From an uncultured Lachnospiraceae bacterium (GTDB lineage: Bacteria; Bacillota; Clostridia; Lachnospirales; Lachnospiraceae): 64,000 nucleotides of DNA. This document shows positions 58,234-64,000 of the stretch, in pieces. The notes under the pieces were generated by a model that was not told the DNA's origin, made no database searches, and was given only the letters and a program-made list of their open reading frames with translations. The DNA lies in assembly GCA_947593735.1 (NCBI GenBank), contig CANQDT010000003.1:47403-111402 (forward strand). The letters run 5' to 3'. Position 1 is the stretch's first letter. Every line of letters begins with the position of its first letter. The translations under genes were made by a program, and so were the position numbers.

Positions 58234-58953
58234 ATGGATGATATAACACTAATAAATGATGATTGCATTCGTGCAATGGAAGGGATTGAATCAGGAACCG
58301 TCAATCTCATCCTGACAGATCCCCCCTATAACCTCGGAAACTTTATGATAAACCGCGATACAAATTTAAAAAAAATGCGTGACAATTTTTTTGGAACTGC
58401 CGGATGGGATAACCTTGATTATACTGAATGGGTAAAATCAATGGACGCTTTTTTCGAACAGGCGGCGCGTGTGATGGCAAAAGGCGGTTCAATGATAGTT
58501 TTTATGGCGCTAATCAAAGTCGAAACTACCATTGCGCTTGCTCAAAAACACGGTTTTTACTATAAAACGACTGGGATATGGCACAAATCAAACCCTATGC
58601 CACGGAATATGAATCTGCATTTTGTGAACTCTACCGAAGCGTGGCTCTATTTCACATACAAAACCAGAACCGGTACGTTCAACAACAATGGCGCTGTCCT
58701 TCACGATTTCGTTGAAACAAGTGTTACACCTGCTGGTGAACGGCGTTTTGGAAAGCATCCAACGCAGAAACCGGAGTCATTGATGGCTCACTTTGTGGAA
58801 ACTTTATCCAACAAAGATGATTTAATACTGGACCCTTTTATGGGCAGCGGTACGTCGGGGGTTGTAGCAAAACGCAGTGGGAGACGCTTTATAGGTATAG
58901 AACTGAGCAACGACTACTTTCTCTTGGCACAAAAGAGAATCCAGGAGGAATGA
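58234..58953 (+). CDS. DNA methyltransferase, beta class (N6-adenine or N4-cytosine)
   Basis: 239 residues from ATG 58234 (AGAAAGGAAC upstream). The motif order is DPPY first (LILTDPPYNLG, residues 26-36) and the AdoMet motif last (DLILDPFMGSGTSGVVAKRSGRRFIGIELS, about 198), the beta arrangement. DPPY favours N6-adenine. KHPTQKPESLMAHFVETLSNKDD is the usual motif X block. A TRD of about 110 residues lies between. It overlaps no gene and is followed by the C5-cytosine methylase after one base. Confidence 0.93.
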   Translation: MDDITLINDDCIRAMEGIESGTVNLILTDPPYNLGNFMINRDTNLKKMRDNFFGTAGWDNLDYTEWVKSMDAFFEQAARVMAKGGSMIVFMALIKVETTIALAQKHGFYYKTTGIWHKSNPMPRNMNLHFVNSTEAWLYFTYKTRTGTFNNNGAVLHDFVETSVTPAGERRFGKHPTQKPESLMAHFVETLSNKDDLILDPFMGSGTSGVVAKRSGRRFIGIELSNDYFLLAQKRIQEE

Positions 58954-58954
58954 T

Positions 58955-60028
58955 ATGAAACCAACTGTTATTGATCTCTTTGCTGGAGTGGGCGGACTAT
59001 CGCTCGGATTTGAAAAAGCTGGTTTTGATGTTGTGCTGGCTAATGAATACGACGAATCAATCGCTGAGGCATATAAGCTAAATCATCAATCAACACATAT
59101 GATTGTGGGTGATATTACTAAACTGTCTCTGGAGGAAACATTCAGTCCCTACTGTGGAAAGATTGATGTGGTTATCGGGGGACCACCATGCCAAGGCTTT
59201 TCACAAAAAGGTCAAAGAAAGACCATACATGACGAACGCAATTTTCTTTTTAAATATTACGTTATGGTGGTTGATCTCGTCAGACCGAGATATTTCGTCA
59301 TGGAAAATGTACCCAATCTTCTTACTGCGGAAGGTGGGTTCTTTAAGAAAGAAATCGTGGAACTGTTCAACAGCATGGGATATAGCCTAAATGCCGGGGT
59401 ACTCAATGCCGCTGACTATGGTGTACCACAGAATCGGAAAAGAGCGGTTATTATAGGAAAACGTGATGGCTCTGCTCCTCAACTTCCAAAACCGAGTGAT
59501 AAGAGGACGACAATCTGGGATGCGATTGAGGATTTGGCTTTTCTCGAATCTGGAGAAGGGGCAGAGTCTCAAGAATATCGTCTGCCACCCCAAAGCAGTT
59601 ATGCACGCCAATTGCGGGGTGAATCAACGGTTTTGCACAATCACGTTGCTACCAGACACTCGGATATAGCATTAGAGCGTTTGCGGATGATTCCACCAAA
59701 TAGTGGCAAAGAGATGCTGCCTAAAGAGCATTTAACAAAATCAATTTACAGCGGTACTTGGACCAGAATGGGCAAGGACGAAGTATCTGTAACGATTACA
59801 ACACGATTTGATACTCCCTCGTCTGGAAAGTTTACGCACCCATATTTAGATCGTGCTATTACTGTTCGGGAAGCGGCACGGATTCAGTCGTTTCCTGATG
59901 ACTTTGTTTTTACAGGAAACAAAGGATCGCAAATGCGGCAGGTCGGGAATGCCGTACCCCCGCTCCTCGCTCAAGCTATTGCTACAGTAATAATGAACGA
60001 CATGGAAGGAGTTGTTATAAATGATTAG
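58955..60028 (+). CDS. C5-cytosine DNA methyltransferase
   Basis: 357 residues behind CCAGGAGGAATGAT. All core motifs are seen: I VIDLFAGVGGLSLGFEKAG, IV GGPPCQGFSQKG with catalytic Cys79, VI FVMENVPNLL, VIII QNRKRAVIIG, and the C-terminal IX/X blocks (REAARIQSFPDDFVFTG, MRQVGNAVPPLLAQAIA). The target-recognition region between VIII and IX is about 100 residues. It overlaps the McrB-like gene by 8 bp. It modifies the same asymmetric site as the first methylase, if the system follows the LlaJI model; this is inference. Confidence 0.95.
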   Translation: MKPTVIDLFAGVGGLSLGFEKAGFDVVLANEYDESIAEAYKLNHQSTHMIVGDITKLSLEETFSPYCGKIDVVIGGPPCQGFSQKGQRKTIHDERNFLFKYYVMVVDLVRPRYFVMENVPNLLTAEGGFFKKEIVELFNSMGYSLNAGVLNAADYGVPQNRKRAVIIGKRDGSAPQLPKPSDKRTTIWDAIEDLAFLESGEGAESQEYRLPPQSSYARQLRGESTVLHNHVATRHSDIALERLRMIPPNSGKEMLPKEHLTKSIYSGTWTRMGKDEVSVTITTRFDTPSSGKFTHPYLDRAITVREAARIQSFPDDFVFTGNKGSQMRQVGNAVPPLLAQAIATVIMNDMEGVVIND

Positions 60029-62231
60029 ACCAAACCCTGCCCCAGTATATGATCCTATCGATTTAAAGTTGGGAATTAAGTCCTCGCTGCCTTCGGTGAA
60101 ACCGACACTGGCACTTCTTTTCATTATGTGGGAACAGGCTGGCCAACCTTCTGAATTAGAATATTGCGATCAGAGTGGGAACGGCCTTGTCCTCAAAGCC
60201 AATATTGAAAGTGCAATTCTCGCGGAAGCACAGCGATTGGATGCAACTATCACAGCGGAGCAGCTCCATGCTGTTGTCTGCAATAATCTCATGCTCAAAT
60301 CACAGCTCGAAGCCCTAATAGTTGCCTTTGAATTAGTGTGGAAAGTTGCAAAAATCCGTTTTGTCGGCAATCGCGGTAATGGTGCAGAAAGAACCGGAGG
60401 CACCCGCTTTCCCAAGAAGCTGTGGTTTACCTCTAATATGGATCTGCTTGACTCTGTTATGTGTTCCAATCGGGATGCCTACGAAAAAACTTTATTTTCA
60501 TGGCTCGGTTTGGAAATGACTGCCGATCCACAGTCCGAGAAAGACCTCATACGCTTTTTGACCGTAATTTCGGAAGGCGCATTCTATAAGTTGGTTGACG
60601 GTGAAACAGATGTCATTTTCAACATGGAAAGCCTTTATGCGACCATACTTTCCCATGACGAACCTGTGGACATTTCAGGCGATGTGGAAGCAAAGGGGCC
60701 CCTTCGCATTTTGAAATCCGCTTTGTCCGAAAACCTATTTACGAATATTAGGACTCATAACAACAGTGTTTCAGCAGATGACGAGGAACGTATGCAAAAC
60801 TACCAGTCCCGTGTCGCTGTTTTCCACCAGCTTAGTGTAGTACCGTCTACGGATACGACAGTACCTAACGAGCCGGAAACTGAGGAATACCATGAGTATA
60901 CGAGGGAAGAACTACTTGCTATGGATAATAAACAGTTCATTTTCTCGTGTCTCGGTATTATGGCACACCACCGCTTGTTTAACGGCTATACGGTTCCTTT
61001 GTTGGTAAACCGTGAGCGATGCGCCGAGCTATTCCGTCATAACAATATTCATGGCATCATCTACCGCCGTCCGACTGCAGTCACAGATGAGGAGTTTCGC
61101 GAGGGGATGCAGGATGATGCTGGACGGGCGCGTTATTATTCCGACATCTATCGCATTGACGATGAGGAGTATTATGTTTCCTCACAGTGGCGGCCAGATC
61201 GTGAAGAAGCGCGCGGTCCCTTTGTCGATTGGATATTCGAACTTTTGCGAGAAATCAAGTTTGAAACTGGTTTAGTATCCAGCTTTGAACGGAACAGGAT
61301 TACTTTCGGCGCACCCGGTACTGGCAAGAGCCACCGCCTGAACGAAGATAGGAAACTGCTACTCGAAAACACATCTGGCAGCTATGAAAGGGTAACATTC
61401 CACCCCGAATATACCTATTCGCAGTTTGTTGGCAGTTATAAGCCTGTCACGAATGAAAACGGTGAAATCCGCTACGATTTTGTTCCCGGCCCATTTATGC
61501 GTGTATTGGTGGCGGCGCTAAAGAGCGGACGCACTGATTCTCCCCAGCCACACCTTTTGCTGATTGAAGAAATCAACCGTGCAAAGGTGGCAGCGGTGTT
61601 TGGAGATGTATTCCAACTGCTGGATCGCGCCGACTCTGGAGCCAGTGAATACGAAATCCACGCCACAGAGGACATAAAGAAGTACCTCATATCACAATTG
61701 GGCAAGGCTACCGATATCATCCGCATCCCGGATAATATGTTCGTTTGGGCGACTATGAACAGTGCCGACCAAGGTGTGTTCCCTATGGACACCGCTTTCA
61801 AGAGACGCTGGAACTTTGAGTACATTGGTATAGACGAGAGCGATGCGGAGGTAGGCGGAATCGTTACGCTTGGACACGGTGACCATGCTATGGACATAGA
61901 ATGGAATCAACTGCGCCGAGCCATAAATGATACCTTGGCCGTAGATTACAATGTGAATGAGGATAAACTTCTCGGCCCATACTTCCTCGGACAGCGCGTG
62001 TTCGCTTACGGTGAAGATAGGCGTATGCTTAATCCCGCAAAATTTATCGATGCCTTTAAGAGCAAGGTCATTATGTATCTGTATGAGGATGCAGCTAAAC
62101 CCGTGAGAAAACGTTTATTTGAGGGCTGTGACAGTAGCCGCTACTCCTCGGTCTGCGAGGCTTTTGATGAGCGTGGAATCGAAATTTTCGGCACTGCTTT
62201 CCTCGAAAAGTATCGCTCTTTTGAGGAGTAA
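60021..62231 (+). CDS. McrB-like AAA+ GTPase, motor subunit of a LlaJI-type restriction system
   Basis: 736 residues. Residues 1-420 form a recognition domain (no family I can name). The AAA core follows: Walker A FGAPGTGKSH near 430-438, HPEYTYSQFVGSYKPV (the McrB-typical sensor segment), Walker B LLLIEEINRAKVA near 512, and the hallmark MNSADQGVFPMDTAFKRRWNFEY, in place of MNTADRS of E. coli McrB. It overlaps the methylase gene by 8 bp and is followed by the nuclease gene 6 bp on. It should form GTP-driven rings with the nuclease. Confidence 0.92.
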   Translation: MIRPNPAPVYDPIDLKLGIKSSLPSVKPTLALLFIMWEQAGQPSELEYCDQSGNGLVLKANIESAILAEAQRLDATITAEQLHAVVCNNLMLKSQLEALIVAFELVWKVAKIRFVGNRGNGAERTGGTRFPKKLWFTSNMDLLDSVMCSNRDAYEKTLFSWLGLEMTADPQSEKDLIRFLTVISEGAFYKLVDGETDVIFNMESLYATILSHDEPVDISGDVEAKGPLRILKSALSENLFTNIRTHNNSVSADDEERMQNYQSRVAVFHQLSVVPSTDTTVPNEPETEEYHEYTREELLAMDNKQFIFSCLGIMAHHRLFNGYTVPLLVNRERCAELFRHNNIHGIIYRRPTAVTDEEFREGMQDDAGRARYYSDIYRIDDEEYYVSSQWRPDREEARGPFVDWIFELLREIKFETGLVSSFERNRITFGAPGTGKSHRLNEDRKLLLENTSGSYERVTFHPEYTYSQFVGSYKPVTNENGEIRYDFVPGPFMRVLVAALKSGRTDSPQPHLLLIEEINRAKVAAVFGDVFQLLDRADSGASEYEIHATEDIKKYLISQLGKATDIIRIPDNMFVWATMNSADQGVFPMDTAFKRRWNFEYIGIDESDAEVGGIVTLGHGDHAMDIEWNQLRRAINDTLAVDYNVNEDKLLGPYFLGQRVFAYGEDRRMLNPAKFIDAFKSKVIMYLYEDAAKPVRKRLFEGCDSSRYSSVCEAFDERGIEIFGTAFLEKYRSFEE

Positions 62232-62237
62232 TGCGCT

Positions 62238-63713
62238 ATGGATGGATTCATTTCAAAGTATGTCCGGGAACAGAAACGATACACGAAAAATGAAATAAAG
62301 GCACTGTTTTCTTTCTCTGAACCAGAGACCGAGCAGTTCATCCAACGGCTGAAGGCATACGGTGTGATGAAGGCTGTCCGCAACACCCCCACGCAGATGG
62401 AACTGTCCGATTTATTGGAGGACGATGTAACCGTAACCGACGAATCTGCGGAAAATGGGGATTGTTTCTATGTCTTTACTTATGTAGGAGTCCTCACCCT
62501 CGGAAACCGAATAATCAAGTGCCACCCAAAATATATATCCACGGACGCGGAACCAGACGAGCAGATGAAGCAGGTTCTCAAGGTGCTGCAACGGTATGGC
62601 TCCAAAGAGCAGATCGTCAATATGTATAACGGCGATGGGCAAACAAGCAGCTTCAATCTCTTGGCAGTTATTCTGTATTTGATGGACGACTATCACCAGT
62701 ACGGACCATACATTAACACCGAGGACATCGTTGAGGTCAACGGAGAGGGTCCCATTCTGTGGGAACAGACCATTGACAAGGGGTTCACTATCATCAGCGG
62801 GAATCGTCCATACTACGTCGACCTTTATACAAGCCGTACAGTCGATGACGAGCAGGACTTCTTCTATCGGTTACATCGAAGCGTCGTTACGGAGTGTTCC
62901 CGCCAGCTGCGCGACTCTGGTCTACTGTATCTTTTTGATATGGTTGAGAATGAACTAAGCGAGGAAATGGTTGAGGACTTTGGGGATATTGATCATATCC
63001 TCTATCGGCTTCAATCCGAACTGAATATACAGTTTAACACGCGAAAGCAGTTGGTTCTGAAGACACTTTATGCATATATCGCAAATAGAAGGGCTCTTGC
63101 CGAAAATCAGGGCATCAGTATGTATGGCACGACTACATTCCACACGGTTTGGGAGGACGTTTGCGCCGAGGTGTTTAGCAACAAGCTGAATCACCAACTT
63201 CGGCACTTACCGCTCCCCAACGGGTTGGCAGACGGTTTCCGTGCGACAGATCGACTTATCGACGTCATACAGAAGCCGAAGTGGATCGGGGTGACTGCAG
63301 ACGGTACTTCGTTTATCAAATCCGCAGATGAGACTCTTATCCCCGATTTGATAAATCTATGCGAAATCGACGGTGTTTTCACCTTCATTATATTTGACGC
63401 CAAGTATTACTGTCTGCAGTTGGAGCAAGGAAAACCGCTCCGTGGACAGCCGGGTGTCGGGGACATCACAAAGCAGTATCTGTACCAGCTTGCGTACAAA
63501 GACTTTATAGAGCGCAACGGTATACACGCTGTGAAAAACTGCTTTTTAATGCCAACCGAGCAACAGGAAATACAAATCTGCGGGACGGCGTCGATGGAAA
63601 TATTGGACAGGCTTGGGCTGCAACAAATCCAAATTCGGAAACTACCTGCTGAAAGAATGTACCAGTTATACCTTACGCGGCGAACGATGAACGTGTCAGA
63701 TCTTGCTCTATAA
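62238..63713 (+). CDS. LlaJI-type restriction endonuclease subunit (McrC-like)
   Basis: 491 residues. The N-terminal part holds KRYTKNEIKALFSFSEPETEQFIQRLKAYGVM and a beta-rich segment. The C-terminal half has a PD-(D/E)xK nuclease: LIPDLINL (first Asp near 369), then FTFIIFDAKYYCLQ (Asp-x-Lys near 387-389). The overall text matches the LlaJI endonuclease family, the partner of McrB-like motors. Its proper cutting target is unknown. Stop at 63713, with a hairpin terminator directly after. Confidence 0.88.
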   Translation: MDGFISKYVREQKRYTKNEIKALFSFSEPETEQFIQRLKAYGVMKAVRNTPTQMELSDLLEDDVTVTDESAENGDCFYVFTYVGVLTLGNRIIKCHPKYISTDAEPDEQMKQVLKVLQRYGSKEQIVNMYNGDGQTSSFNLLAVILYLMDDYHQYGPYINTEDIVEVNGEGPILWEQTIDKGFTIISGNRPYYVDLYTSRTVDDEQDFFYRLHRSVVTECSRQLRDSGLLYLFDMVENELSEEMVEDFGDIDHILYRLQSELNIQFNTRKQLVLKTLYAYIANRRALAENQGISMYGTTTFHTVWEDVCAEVFSNKLNHQLRHLPLPNGLADGFRATDRLIDVIQKPKWIGVTADGTSFIKSADETLIPDLINLCEIDGVFTFIIFDAKYYCLQLEQGKPLRGQPGVGDITKQYLYQLAYKDFIERNGIHAVKNCFLMPTEQQEIQICGTASMEILDRLGLQQIQIRKLPAERMYQLYLTRRTMNVSDLAL

Positions 63714-63718
63714 AATGT

Positions 63719-63756
63719 TGCGGGAGAAACCTTTTAAAGGGTGTCTCCCGCATTTT
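63719..63756 (+). terminator. Terminator of the restriction operon
   Basis: TGCGGGAGA (63719-63727) and TCTCCCGCA (63744-63752), a 9-bp perfect stem with inner CCTTT/AAAGG, followed by TTTTC. Confidence 0.75.
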
Positions 63757-63769
63757 CATTATATTTTGA

Positions 63770-64000
63770 TTAGTTACTTGCAATTTCTACATCGATCTTT
63801 TCCCCGTCTGGCATTTCGACCGATACCGTGGATGCATCATCAAGCTGGAAGATCCAGACCACGTCCGCTGTCACGCCACTCTGAACACTCGCATCGCACT
63901 GGATATAACCTTCGGTCTTATCGCCAGTCGGCACCAGCGGTGAAAGCTCTGTGCCATTTTGATATGCCTTGACAGTAAGATTATCGGCAGGGATAGCGCT
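63770..64000 (-). CDS. DUF5067-like protein, C-terminal end only
   Basis: 76 residues read on the minus strand to a TAA at 63770-63772; the start lies beyond the window. The text has NLTVKAYQNGTELSPLVP, GYIQCDASVQSGVTADVVWIF and STVSVEMPDGEKIDVEI, an Ig-like layout seen at the end of DUF5067-type secreted lipoproteins of Clostridia. It converges with the restriction operon, separated by 56 bases with a terminator. Cargo of the island or a neighbouring host gene cannot be told. Confidence 0.65.
   Translation of the reverse strand, partial: SAIPADNLTVKAYQNGTELSPLVPTGDKTEGYIQCDASVQSGVTADVVWIFQLDDASTVSVEMPDGEKIDVEIASN

Larger units (their letters stand above)
57225..64000 (+). mobile_element. 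Genomic island inserted in comM (right end outside window)
   Basis: comM homology stops between 57222 and 57229. From there the sequence is AT-richer and all genes are accessory: SymE-like toxin, excisionase-type HTH, two DNA methyltransferases, McrB-like motor and LlaJI-type nuclease, and a DUF5067-like protein. A possible terminal TGT lies at 57225-57227. comM is a known target of heteromeric-transposase (Tn7-like) elements such as Acinetobacter AbaR islands. No transposase is seen in this part; it would lie to the right. Confidence 0.8.

Noticed and set aside
63703..63972. An 89-codon plus-strand frame at the window end
   Set aside because: It overlaps the terminator and the minus-strand DUF5067-like reading frame, which has protein-like composition.

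Overview
The window looks like a chromosomal segment of an anaerobic, spore-forming Clostridia bacterium, probably Lachnospiraceae or a close relative. The main evidence is a Gram-positive-style gene set (infC-rpmI-rplT, a YlmC/YmxH-type sporulation protein, a SpoVB-like flippase, DegV, AGCS and AEC carriers, a dockerin-bearing SGNH hydrolase), strong AGGAGG ribosome binding sites and many extended -10 promoters (TGnTATAAT). The core is moderately GC-rich, with frequent GCG and GAC codons. Three stretches (about 28.0-30.3 kb, 38.2-40.3 kb and 57.2-64.0 kb) are visibly more AT-rich and hold accessory genes.

Layout. 0-4.1 kb: the N-terminal part of an oligopeptide ABC ATPase, a tRNA-Gly, small regulatory and hypothetical genes, and a divergent two-gene unit that ends in a protein with a Cys/Gly/Ser-rich tail. 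4.3-11.9 kb: a same-strand series with an alanine/glycine symporter, DegV, an AEC carrier, folC-folP-folBK and pheA. 12.0-16.8 kb: a branched-chain amino acid ABC transporter (livK, livH, livM, livG, livF), followed directly by thrS. 18.8-20.2 kb: infC (ATT start) -rpmI-rplT behind an attenuator leader. 20.2-27.9 kb: a TraB/GumN protein, asd, MATE and small-multidrug exporters, and a histidine kinase/response regulator pair that encloses two small exported proteins.

28.0-30.3 kb is an accessory pocket: a DinJ-YafQ pair, a solitary DinJ-type antitoxin, a broken Tn916-type integrase and an MNT/HEPN pair. 30.3-34 kb: a pseudouridine synthase, ligA and metA. 34.6-37.6 kb: a secreted dockerin-SGNH hydrolase, a surface protein and a 55-residue peptide. 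38.45-38.96 kb: a strong promoter and a strong terminator enclose about 470 nt with no convincing protein, best read as a large structured RNA. 39.1-43.0 kb: a HipA/CtkA-like kinase with a small partner, then a TetM-like GTPase fused to a Rae1-type NYN nuclease. 44.4-47.7 kb: an Rrf2 regulator with its own palindrome, then nifS-nifU-mnmA. 50.4-55.2 kb: gapA-pgk-tpiA-gpmI. 55.2-56.0 kb: nrdR and ylmC on the minus strand.

At 56.3 kb begins comM/yifB, which is cut just before its Walker B motif. The interrupting island (57.2 kb to the window edge) carries a SymE-like toxin, an excisionase-type HTH protein and a LlaJI-like restriction-modification operon: a beta-class amino-methyltransferase, a C5-cytosine methyltransferase, an McrB-like motor and a LlaJI-type nuclease. 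The strongest leads are this comM-targeted defence island, the candidate large RNA at 38.5-38.96 kb, and the TetM-NYN fusion.
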